Shown: in pieces, positions 1 to 6,324 of the stretch
Position numbering within the stretch: position 1 is the first letter of the stretch
Layout of the letters: each line of letters begins with the position of its first letter
Origin: Lachnospiraceae bacterium
GTDB lineage: Bacteria > Bacillota > Clostridia > Lachnospirales > Lachnospiraceae
Assembly: GCA_017958585.1 (NCBI GenBank)
Contig: JAGDCK010000095.1
Span: forward strand, 1 to 14,661
Direction: 5' to 3'
Length of the DNA stretch: 14,661 nt
Made by a program: the position numbers and the translations under genes
Notes under the pieces: model-generated
Told to the model about the DNA's origin: nothing
What the model saw: the letters and a program-made list of their open reading frames with translations, nothing else
Database searches by the model: none

Positions 1-4
1 AATT

Positions 5-835
5 ATGAGTGAAAAGAATGTACTTTCACATAGATTGGAAAGCATCGCAAAGATGGTCACACCCGGCGGCATCGTAGCGGATGTGGGATGCGATCACGGT
101 TTTTTGTCAATATACATGGTGGAACAAAAAATCGCTGACAGGTGTCTTGCAATGGATCTTAGAAGCGGCCCCCTTAGTAATGCCCAAAAGCATGTGGAGA
201 AAGCAGGGCTTTCTGACCGGATCACCTGCAGGCTCTCAGACGGATTAAAGCGAATGGAAACCGGGGAAGCCGACAAAATGGTATGTGCCGGCATGGGCGG
301 CCCCCTTATCATAAAGATCCTGGAGGATAGTTTTGACAAGGTAAAAGCTTTTAAGGAGTTAATCCTATCCCCTCAATCGGAGATCCCGGAGTTTAGAATT
401 TATCTGAGAGACCGAGGGTATGAGATCCTGAACGAAAACATGGTAAAGGATGAGGGAAAGTTTTATTTTATTTTCAAAGTAAGATTTTCCGGAGACAGTG
501 TTTTTACAGGAACTTTCGAGAAAAGCACTGAGGGAAGCGCTGAAGGGAACTTCGAAGGATGCACCGAGAAAAGCACCGAAGGAAGCGCCGAAGGGAACCC
601 GGAAAGATGCAATGATGGAAGCATCGAGCGCAAGGTGGCAGAGAATTTTGGCTTGATCCTACCTAAGAGAAAGGATCCTGTTTTAAAGGAATTTCTGGAT
701 AAGAGAAAGGAAAACCTGGAGGCCATAATCGTTAGACTTAAATCCGACGGCAACGGAGAGAAGGCCAAAGCCAGGATTCATGAGATAAAACAGGAACTTG
801 ATATAGTGAATGAAGCTTTAAAATATTATGCGTGA
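5..835 (+). CDS. trmK: tRNA (adenine(22)-N1)-methyltransferase TrmK with a repeat-bearing linker
   Basis: Predicted SAM-dependent enzyme that methylates N1 of A22 in tRNA. It is 276 residues; the Bacillus family member is about 238. Residues 1-160 are the Rossmann methyltransferase domain, with the SAM motif VADVGCDHGF at 24-33, AGMGG at 95-99 and LILSPQSE at 119-126. Residues about 210-276 form the charged helical C-terminal domain. Between them sits an extra linker (about 163-208) with two near-identical 16-residue units starting EKSTEGSAEGN at 172 and 188. This linker accounts for the extra length. The start is the first in-frame ATG; its ribosome site lies outside the window. The stop is just before the Shine-Dalgarno of the nucleoside kinase gene, so the two are probably co-transcribed. 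Family assignment is confident from motifs; activity is inferred. Confidence 0.9.
   Translation: MSEKNVLSHRLESIAKMVTPGGIVADVGCDHGFLSIYMVEQKIADRCLAMDLRSGPLSNAQKHVEKAGLSDRITCRLSDGLKRMETGEADKMVCAGMGGPLIIKILEDSFDKVKAFKELILSPQSEIPEFRIYLRDRGYEILNENMVKDEGKFYFIFKVRFSGDSVFTGTFEKSTEGSAEGNFEGCTEKSTEGSAEGNPERCNDGSIERKVAENFGLILPKRKDPVLKEFLDKRKENLEAIIVRLKSDGNGEKAKARIHEIKQELDIVNEALKYYA
518..613 (+). repeat. 48-bp tandem duplication inside trmK (two units)
   Basis: Two in-frame 48-bp units, 518-565 and 566-613, encode EKSTEGSAEGNFEGCT and EKSTEGSAEGNPERCN. The DNA copies differ mainly at third positions (for example ACT/ACC, GCT/GCC), so the duplication is not brand new and the peptide has stayed similar. 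A degenerate third unit (NDGSIERK) follows. The unit lies between the methyltransferase core and the C-terminal helices, a permissive position. Confidence 0.85.
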
Positions 836-850
836 AGGAGCAAAAAAACT

Positions 851-2503
851 ATGGTGACATTGACGATCAAAGGACAACAGAAAAACTACGAAGAGGGTAT
901 TACCTACGCAAAGATCGCGGAGGAGTATCAAAAGGATTATGATGCACCCATTGCACTGGTTTCCGTAAACGGAAAACTCAGGGAGTTGTTTAAGAGAGTT
1001 TCAAAGGATGCTGAGATCGAGTTTTATACCTTAAAGGATTCTGTGGGTTACAAGACCTATGTGAGAACAGCTACCATGTTACTCTTAAAGGCAATTTTTG
1101 ATTGCTTCGGGTCAGAGGCCGTCAACGAGACCAGAGTGGAATTTACAATAGGAAACGGACTTTTTGTAAAGCCCTTCGGCTTTGAGGCAACGGATGAAAA
1201 CGCCGCAAAGATCAAGGCCAGAATGAAGGAACTTGAATTCAGAGAAGTTCCTTTTATGAAAAAATCCTACCCCATAGATGATGCCATCGAACTTTTTTCC
1301 AAGATCGGCATGAAGGACAAGGTGAAGCTGTTTAAATACAGAAGAAGCTCCTCCGTAAATGTGTATGAAGTTGAGGGATTCTTTGATTATTACTACGGAT
1401 ACATGCTTCCGAATGCCGGATATGTGAAATGGTTTGACGTGGTTAATTACGGCGGCGGATTCGTGCTGGTGCTTCCTTCAGCAGGGGAACCCGAGGTCGT
1501 AAAGCCCTTCGTGCCGAGAGAAAAACTCTTTAAGACTTTGAGGGATTCCGAAAACTGGGCAACCCACGTGGGCATGGGAAATATCGGTCAGCTTAATGAC
1601 GGAATCTGCGGTGATTCACTGGAGGAGATGATCCTGGTTCACGAGGCGGAGCAGGAGAGGAAGATCGGAGAGATTGCAAAGGAGATCGTTGCGAGAAAAG
1701 GATGCAAATTCGTAATGATCGCAGGCCCTTCATCCTCCGGAAAGACCTCATTCTCCCACAGAATCTCCATTCAGCTCAGGACCCTTGGAAAGGTTCCTCA
1801 CCCCATCGGACTGGACAATTACTATGTGGACAGAGAGAAGACTCCCAGAGGCGAGGACGGCGAATACAATTTCGAGTGCCTTGAAGCCCTTGACGTTGAC
1901 CTGTTTAACAGGGATATGACAAAGCTTCTTGCCGGAGAAAGAGTCGAGCTTCCCGTGTTTAATTTTAAGAGCGGAAAGAGAGAGTACAGAGGAGACTTCC
2001 TACAGCTTGGCGAGGAGGATATCCTGGTCATCGAAGGAATCCACGGACTCAACGAGAAGATGAGTTCCCTGATCCCTGCAGAGAGCAAGTTCAAGATTTA
2101 TATCAGTTGTCTTACAAGCGTAAATATCGATAACCACAACAGAATTCCCACCACCGACGGCAGACTTCTTCGCAGAATGGTCCGTGATGACAGAACCCGT
2201 GGAACAGATGCCAGAAGCACCATCAATATGTGGGCATCCGTCAGACGAGGCGAGGAAAATTACATCTTCCCCTTCCAGGAGGAGGCTGATGCCATGTTTA
2301 ACTCTGCCCTCATATATGAGCTTGCGGTGATAAAGCCCTTCGCAGAGAGACTTCTCTTTGACATTCCAAAGAAGGACCCGGCATATTTCGAGGCAAAGAG
2401 GCTGTTAAACTTTTTTGATTATTTACTCAGCATTCAGTCTGAGAATCTGCCGAACAATTCTCTTTGCAGTGAGTTCGTGGGCGGAAGCTGCTTCAATGTA
2501 TAG
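851..2503 (+). CDS. TGS-domain/uridine-kinase-like nucleoside kinase
   Basis: A 550-residue protein of the kind annotated as nucleoside kinase in Clostridia. Residues 1-62 resemble a TGS domain. The middle part, about 65-265, resembles the second additional domain region of threonyl-tRNA synthetase. Residues about 285-500 form a phosphoribulokinase/uridine kinase P-loop domain, with GPSSSGKTS at 292-300, LDNYYVDR at 321-328 and VIEGIHGLN at 393-401. The RIPTTDGRLLRRMVRD stretch (431-446) is also typical of this kinase group. The likely reaction is ATP-dependent phosphorylation of a nucleoside, but the true substrate of this fused architecture is uncertain. The ATG at 851 has AAGGAG at 835-840 overlapping the stop of trmK, so the pair is probably translationally coupled. 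No terminator is seen before the rnpB promoter. Confidence 0.8.
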   Translation: MVTLTIKGQQKNYEEGITYAKIAEEYQKDYDAPIALVSVNGKLRELFKRVSKDAEIEFYTLKDSVGYKTYVRTATMLLLKAIFDCFGSEAVNETRVEFTIGNGLFVKPFGFEATDENAAKIKARMKELEFREVPFMKKSYPIDDAIELFSKIGMKDKVKLFKYRRSSSVNVYEVEGFFDYYYGYMLPNAGYVKWFDVVNYGGGFVLVLPSAGEPEVVKPFVPREKLFKTLRDSENWATHVGMGNIGQLNDGICGDSLEEMILVHEAEQERKIGEIAKEIVARKGCKFVMIAGPSSSGKTSFSHRISIQLRTLGKVPHPIGLDNYYVDREKTPRGEDGEYNFECLEALDVDLFNRDMTKLLAGERVELPVFNFKSGKREYRGDFLQLGEEDILVIEGIHGLNEKMSSLIPAESKFKIYISCLTSVNIDNHNRIPTTDGRLLRRMVRDDRTRGTDARSTINMWASVRRGEENYIFPFQEEADAMFNSALIYELAVIKPFAERLLFDIPKKDPAYFEAKRLLNFFDYLLSIQSENLPNNSLCSEFVGGSCFNV

Positions 2504-2510
2504 TATTTGC

Positions 2511-2539
2511 TTGACTTTTTAAGGGCGCAAAAATATAAT
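2511..2539 (+). promoter_or_regulatory. Strong sigma-A-type promoter of rnpB
   Basis: TTGACT at 2511-2516, a 17-bp spacer, and a perfect TATAAT at 2534-2539. The expected transcription start, near 2546-2547, coincides with the first base of RNase P helix P1, which independently supports the assignment. Confidence 0.88.
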
Positions 2540-2546
2540 CTGTAAA

Positions 2547-3152
2547 GTAAGCAAGACAGACGATCGCGGCTGCATTTATGCAGGTGAGGAAAGTCCGGGC
2601 TTCGCAGGGCAGGATGCCGGATAACGTCCGGTGGAGGTGACTCCAAGGCTAGTGCAACAGAAATATACCGCCAGCGTGCTTTGCTAAGAGTAAAGTGATT
2701 TGTCGCGCGCTTAGCCGCGCAAAATTGTCACTCATCGTAAATTGCGTAATAATTTGTTACATGCTTTGCTTTTGGTAAATCAAAATTGTCATATGCAATG
2801 ATTAGCGTGCTTTGCCGTGTTAAATGACATTAATTTGAATTACGCAGCAATCTGTAGCGCACTTTGCCGCGCAAAGCGATGAAGTGTATGGTAACGAAAG
2901 CAGTTTAAATACTTTGCGCTTAGCAAAGTACGCTGGTAAGGGTGGAAAGGTGGCTTAAGAGACCACCGTCCGGCCGGTAACGGTCGGAGCCATGTAAACC
3001 CCATCCGAAGCAAGACTAAATAGGGAGCAACAGGGTCGGCCCGGCCTGCTTCCGGGTAAGTCGCTTGAGACGGCCGGCAACGGCCGTACTAGATAGATGA
3101 TCGTCAGTATCTTTTGATACCTACATAACCCGGCTTATAGTCTTACTTACAT
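2547..3152 (+). ncRNA. rnpB: RNase P RNA, bacterial class A, with a giant P12 extension
   Basis: Catalytic RNA of RNase P, which removes 5' leaders from pre-tRNA. Conserved blocks are visible in order: GAGGAAAGTCCGGGCTTC near 2585, GGATAACGTCCGG, AGTGCAACAGAAATATACCGCC ending at 2672, GGTAAGGGTGGAAAGGTGG from 2935, the P13 and P14 hairpins, GCAAGACTAAATAGGG, AGATAGATGATCGTC and ATAACCCGGCTTAT near the 3' end. P1 pairs 2547-2557 with 3140-3150 (10 of 11 pairs). A P19-like hairpin is at 3107-3120 (GTATC, TTTT, GATAC). The RNA is about 606 nt; typical class A RNAs are 350-420 nt. The excess lies entirely in P12 (2671-2936), described separately. The core is intact, so the gene is probably functional. 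Confidence 0.95.
2671..2936 (+). other. Expanded P12 domain of RNase P RNA
   Basis: P12 is closed by an 18-bp stem, CCAGCGTGCTTTGCTAAG (2671-2688) with CTTAGCAAAGTACGCTGG (2919-2936), with one G-U pair and no mismatch. The 230 nt inside fold further. GCGCG/CGCGC pair at 2705-2720 inside GTGA/TCAC (2695-2731). An imperfect rod pairs 2775-2792 with 2824-2843. An apical hairpin has TTAGCGTG (2802-2809) pairing fully with CGTGTTAA (2816-2823) through three G-U pairs. CTTTGC/GCAAAG pair at 2862-2876. Wobble pairs throughout suggest maintenance as RNA structure. The motif CTTTGC recurs several times, hinting at growth by repeat duplication. Confidence 0.75.
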
Positions 3153-3165
3153 TGAATAAACGATC

Positions 3166-3207
3166 AATGAGCCTTCCAAAAGCATTCAGCTTAGCGGAGG
3201 GCTCATT
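3166..3207 (+). terminator. Hairpin downstream of rnpB, possible weak terminator
   Basis: AATGAGCCTTCC (3166-3177) pairs with GGAGGGCTCATT (3196-3207) over 12 positions with one wobble; the loop is 18 nt. It starts 14 nt after the mature RNase P 3' end. The stem is followed only by TGTTATGG, not a clean T-run, so it may be a processing or stability hairpin instead of an efficient terminator. Confidence 0.4.
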
Positions 3208-3211
3208 TGTT

Positions 3212-3357
3212 ATGGCAACGAGCCAAGTGGCTGCCGAGCTTGCTCAGGCAGACATTTGGCGACCGCTAATCATAGATGTAATAAGCGAAGCGGTTACATC
3301 TATGTGCATGGCAACGAGCCAAGTGGCTGCCGAGCTTGCTCGGACAGACATTTGGCG
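3212..3357. repeat. Pair of 50-bp hairpin-forming direct repeats flanking an inverted repeat
   Basis: Copies at 3212-3261 and 3308-3357 match at 48 of 50 bases. Each contains a 39-nt hairpin (3222-3260 and 3318-3356): GCCAAGTG pairs with CATTTGGC, CTGCCGAG pairs with the opposite strand, and the loop is CTTG. The two base differences shift a single bulged A, so both copies keep the same helix. Between them, CATAGATGTAA (3271-3281) and TTACATCTATG (3294-3304) form a perfect 11-bp inverted repeat around a 12-base loop. The layout is hairpin, hairpin, hairpin, like a REP/BIME-type intergenic mosaic element. No transposase is present. Another small hairpin, TCAGG/CCTGA, follows at 3372-3385. Confidence 0.8.
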
Positions 3358-3406
3358 GTTCATCCGGGTCGTCAGGTAAGCCTGAAATGGCGCCGAAAAC
3401 CACTTT

Positions 3407-3880
3407 TACAGTTTTTTCTTTGAAGAGCGCAAAAAAGACTGTACCCGAAAAAAACGAAAACTAATCTCTACAGTTTTTTCTAGGGAAAGTGCGAAAAAAA
3501 CTGTACCCGAAAAAAAGCGAAAATTGATCTCTACAGTTTTTTCCCATGCAAATTCGAATAAAACTGTAACTTCCAAAAACGTTAAAAGCATTTTTCGAAA
3601 TCTTTACAGTTTTTATGCGAATAACACCGGAAAAAACTGTAAGACAAAAAATGCGGTTACGGTTATTTATAGATAATAGTGGAAAAAACTGTAAGACGGA
3701 AAATTCGGTTACAGTTTTTTATTGATAATCACGGAAAAGACTGTAATGTTAAAAAATGAAAAATTATGCATACAGTTTTTTGGCGGAAAAAGCGAAAAAA
3801 GACTGTAATGATACGGTAAGGATTCAAAACGGAAAAAATGCATTACGGTAATTCAGGAAAGAAATTCAGATTAGACTGTA
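3407..3880. repeat. Array of eight 36-37 bp inverted-repeat units with helically phased spacing
   Basis: Each unit begins TACAG (or TACGG) plus a T-tract and ends with an A-tract plus CTGTA. Units: 3407-3443, 3469-3505, 3532-3568, 3605-3641, 3658-3693, 3710-3745, 3771-3807 and 3844-3880. Spacers are 25, 26, 36, 16, 16, 25 and 36 bp, differing by steps of about 10. Start-to-start distances are 62, 63, 73, 53, 52, 61 and 73. Dividing the cumulative offsets by 10.4 gives nearly whole numbers (5.96, 12.02, 19.04, 24.13, 29.13, 35.0, 42.02). Units 1-2 with their spacers, and units 4-5 with theirs, look like tandem duplicates; unit centres have diverged while arms are kept. The stretch is AT-rich and has no credible gene. 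Confidence 0.85.
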
Positions 3881-3986
3881 ATAATTCCCGACATATCCAA
3901 CACGTACATCTGTCGATGAAAAGTTTGTAAGATATTTAGTCGGTAGAGGTCGACTATAGAGTCTAAAATAAGGGTATTTATCTAAT

Positions 3987-5078
3987 ATGAAAAAAGATAA
4001 TTTGAAAAATGAGTTCAACGTTGAACAGCATCTGAGCGTCAGGTCGAAAAAAACCTTTGAGAAGAGCAATCCTGAAAATTGTGGTCACGTGATGAATGGT
4101 TCCGTGAAGGTTGACTACGAAAAGAGCGAATTCGAAAAGAATGGATCCGCGATGGTGGCTTCTGAAAAGAAGGTCTGCGATTTCATATCTGTCTACAGGG
4201 CAATAAGCATCTGCACATTGGTGGCGGTGGCGGCCTTGGCGGTGCTAATGTTTGCATTTTCAAAAAATACCGGCAAAGAGAACTCCGAATATCCTGAATA
4301 CATTGTAAAGATTACAAATGGGAATCTCAGGGGAATGGGAGAGATCATATCAAGCGACAGCGAGAAGAAGGTCATATTGACAGCGGGTCATTGCGTTACG
4401 GGGAACCAGTCGGAAAGTGTGTCCGTTGAATTTTGGGACGGATATGTAAAAGAAGTTTCATTAAACGAGATTTATGTTTTCACAGATTCTGATGTGGCTT
4501 TTATTATCCTGAATGAAAAGAGAACCTACGAGGCATACAGTCCGGCAGACGAAGCTGACAAAACGAATGAAGCAGAAGATGGGCTTTATGTTAACAGCAT
4601 TTGCTTTGCTTACAAAGTATATGATTTGGAGCCTTTGACCGATCTCATGACTGATTCATTGGCAGAAAACAGCTATGACGATATAGTAGAAGATACTTCC
4701 GAATCCAATGAAAATGACTTTGAATATTCCAATGAAAATAACCCTGAATATCCTAATGAATATGATCGCGAGTATCCAAATGAGAATGTGGTTTACGGCT
4801 CTGTGGTTTATGGCTCTGTGGCTTACGACACAGTGGTTTACGGTACGGTGCTTGACCCGTGGATCTATATGGAGGACTTCGATTCACATATGATATATCT
4901 GAAGATGATGGTGTCTCCTGGCATGAGCGGGGGCGGGCTATACGGCTCAGACGGGAAGCTTGTGGGAATGCTTGTGGGAGGAACGGACGACGGCGAAGCG
5001 GCGGCAGTTCCATGGGCTGTCATAGAGGGAGCTTATACATCACTCACGGGCAAAACTTTACCAAACTTTTATAATTAG
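3987..5078 (+). CDS. Membrane-anchored trypsin-like serine protease with a repetitive acidic insert
   Basis: A 363-residue protein. Residues 1-70 are a charged, probably cytoplasmic tail; 72-91 form one hydrophobic membrane segment; the rest should face outside. The S1-type triad is visible: His135 in LTAGHC, Asp169 in DSDVAF, and Ser314 in PGMSGGGLYG. The GKLVGMLVGG strand follows the serine, as in trypsin/DegP-like folds. Between Asp and Ser lies a long acidic insert (about 184-290) with 8-residue repeats of the SNENDFEY/PNEYDREY kind (240-267) and four VVYGS-like 5-residue repeats (268-287). No PDZ domain is present. The ATG at 3987 has AAGGG at 3970-3974, a wide 12-nt spacing. The leader contains TAGTCG/CGACTA. 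Substrate is unknown; the phased repeat array lies directly upstream. Confidence 0.75.
   Translation: MKKDNLKNEFNVEQHLSVRSKKTFEKSNPENCGHVMNGSVKVDYEKSEFEKNGSAMVASEKKVCDFISVYRAISICTLVAVAALAVLMFAFSKNTGKENSEYPEYIVKITNGNLRGMGEIISSDSEKKVILTAGHCVTGNQSESVSVEFWDGYVKEVSLNEIYVFTDSDVAFIILNEKRTYEAYSPADEADKTNEAEDGLYVNSICFAYKVYDLEPLTDLMTDSLAENSYDDIVEDTSESNENDFEYSNENNPEYPNEYDREYPNENVVYGSVVYGSVAYDTVVYGTVLDPWIYMEDFDSHMIYLKMMVSPGMSGGGLYGSDGKLVGMLVGGTDDGEAAAVPWAVIEGAYTSLTGKTLPNFYN
4704..4847 (+). repeat. Two adjacent in-frame minisatellites inside the protease gene
   Basis: 4704-4787 holds three and a half 24-bp units encoding an 8-residue acidic/tyrosine motif. 4788-4847 holds four 15-bp units encoding VVYGS-like pentapeptides. 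Both preserve the frame and lie in the insert between the catalytic Asp and Ser, away from the catalytic residues. Confidence 0.85.
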
Positions 5079-5082
5079 ATAC

Positions 5083-5111
5083 TTGACTTAAAACTTAATT
5101 AGGAACAAAAT
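5083..5111 (+). promoter_or_regulatory. Candidate promoter of the metal-chaperone operon
   Basis: TTGACT at 5083-5088 is followed after 17 bp by CAAAAT (5106-5111, 4 of 6 consensus positions). An overlapping TATAAG at 5111-5116 fits the -10 better but with a 22-bp spacer. Transcription would start close to 5118, just upstream of the palindrome at 5128-5142. Confidence 0.45.
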
Positions 5112-5127
5112 ATAAGCCGATGACAGT

Positions 5128-5142
5128 TGCGAATGATTCGCA
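5128..5142. promoter_or_regulatory. 7-1-7 palindromic operator, Fur/Zur-family shape
   Basis: TGCGAATGATTCGCA is a perfect palindrome of two 7-base arms around one central base. This is the geometry of Fur, Zur and PerR boxes in Firmicutes. It lies between the candidate promoter and the Shine-Dalgarno of a COG0523 gene, a family often controlled by Zur. The arm sequence is not the Bacillus Zur consensus, so the regulator is inferred, not recognised. Confidence 0.6.
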
Positions 5143-5175
5143 TTTGAATGGATTGTAATTCAGGAGGAAAAATAA

Positions 5176-6309
5176 ATGACAAGAATAGACGTTGTTTCAG
5201 GTTTCCTGGGTGCAGGTAAGACCACACTCATAAAGAAACTTTTAAAAGAAGCCATTGATGGCACAAAGACCGTTCTTATCGAGAACGAGTTTGGTGAGAT
5301 CGGAATCGACGGAGGCTTTTTAAAGGAAGCCGGAATCGAGATAAAAGAGATGAACTCAGGTTGTATCTGCTGTTCACTCGTTGGAGATTTTGGCGAGAGC
5401 TTAAAGGAGGTTATAAAGACCTACACTCCCGAGAGAATTCTTATCGAGCCCTCAGGTGTCGGCAAACTTTCAGACGTATTAAATGCCATTGAGAACGTGT
5501 CAAAGGATATGGATGTGGAGATCAACTCTGCAGTTGCTGTCGTTGACGCAACAAAGGCAAAAATGTATATCAAGAACTTCGGTGAGTTTTTCATCAACCA
5601 GATCGAGTACGCAGGAACCATCATTCTCAGCCGTACCGCAAAGATGAATGAAGATAAATTAAAAGAAGTTGTGGCTATGATCAGAGAGCACAATGCAAAT
5701 GCCACCATCATCACTACAGACTGGGATGAACTTGACGGCAAGGTGATCCTTGAAGCCATCGAGGGAAATGACAAGCTTGGCGATATGATGGAGGAACTCC
5801 TTGAGAGAGCAAGAGCAGAGCACGAGGCTGATGAGGCAGAGCATGAGCATTGCCACCACCATCACCATGATGATGACGATGATGACGACGATCATTGCTG
5901 CCACCACCATCACCATGATGATGACGATGACGACCACGATCATGACCATCACCACGATCACGACCATGAGCATCATCACGACCATGACCACGATCATCAC
6001 CATGATCATGACCATCACCACCACCACCATCACGCTGACGAAGTATTCACCAGCTGGGGTGTTGAGACTGCAACCAAGTTCACTGTTGATGAGATCGAGA
6101 AGATCCTTACAGAGCTTGACACCGGCAAGTACGGCGTAATCGTTCGTTCAAAGGGTATGGTTCCCGCTGAGGACGGCACATGGATCTACTTTGATTATGT
6201 ACCCGAAGAGCATGACATCAGAAAAGGCAGCGCAGAGGTTACAGGTAAGCTTGTTGTAATTGGCGCAGAGCTCAAAGAAGATGAAGTAGCCAAACTTTTC
6301 AGACAATAA
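5176..6309 (+). CDS. COG0523 (G3E/CobW-like) GTPase metallochaperone with a long His/Asp tract
   Basis: A 377-residue GTP-binding protein of the CobW/YjiA/ZagA superfamily, thought to deliver metal to client enzymes using GTP hydrolysis. Visible motifs are the P-loop GFLGAGKTT (9-17), the family metal-binding motif GCICC (62-66) and EPSG (91-94). The usual NKxD is replaced by SRTA (152-155). Residues 223-286 form a metal-binding tract with about 36 His, 23 Asp and 3 Cys, inserted before the C-terminal CobW domain (about 290-377). Zinc is the most likely metal, given the operator-like palindrome upstream, but nickel or cobalt are possible. AGGAGG lies just upstream of the ATG. A second COG0523-like gene follows after 15 bp, so the two form an operon. 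Confidence 0.88.
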   Translation: MTRIDVVSGFLGAGKTTLIKKLLKEAIDGTKTVLIENEFGEIGIDGGFLKEAGIEIKEMNSGCICCSLVGDFGESLKEVIKTYTPERILIEPSGVGKLSDVLNAIENVSKDMDVEINSAVAVVDATKAKMYIKNFGEFFINQIEYAGTIILSRTAKMNEDKLKEVVAMIREHNANATIITTDWDELDGKVILEAIEGNDKLGDMMEELLERARAEHEADEAEHEHCHHHHHDDDDDDDDHCCHHHHHDDDDDDHDHDHHHDHDHEHHHDHDHDHHHDHDHHHHHHHADEVFTSWGVETATKFTVDEIEKILTELDTGKYGVIVRSKGMVPAEDGTWIYFDYVPEEHDIRKGSAEVTGKLVVIGAELKEDEVAKLFRQ

Positions 6310-6324
6310 TAACGAGGATATTTT

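Noticed and set aside
3212..3357. Insertion sequence or MITE ends
   Set aside because: No transposase and no target-site duplication can be seen; the copies are direct, not inverted, and each is itself a hairpin.
3152..3379. 75-codon open frame starting in the rnpB tail
   Set aside because: It runs through the hairpin repeats and simply translates the 50-bp repeat twice. It has no Shine-Dalgarno and no family signature.
3406..3591. 61-codon minus-strand frame rich in Phe and Leu
   Set aside because: It is the translation of the T/A-tract repeat array; the composition follows the repeat and no ribosome site is present.
3407..3880. CRISPR array
   Set aside because: Units are short palindromic arms around variable centres, spacing is irregular in bp (52-73), there is no long constant repeat, and no cas gene is in the window.
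5659..6033. Minus-strand frame rich in Met and Val, and a plus-strand Met/Thr frame over the same bases
   Set aside because: Both are out-of-frame readings of the His/Asp codon tract of the metallochaperone.
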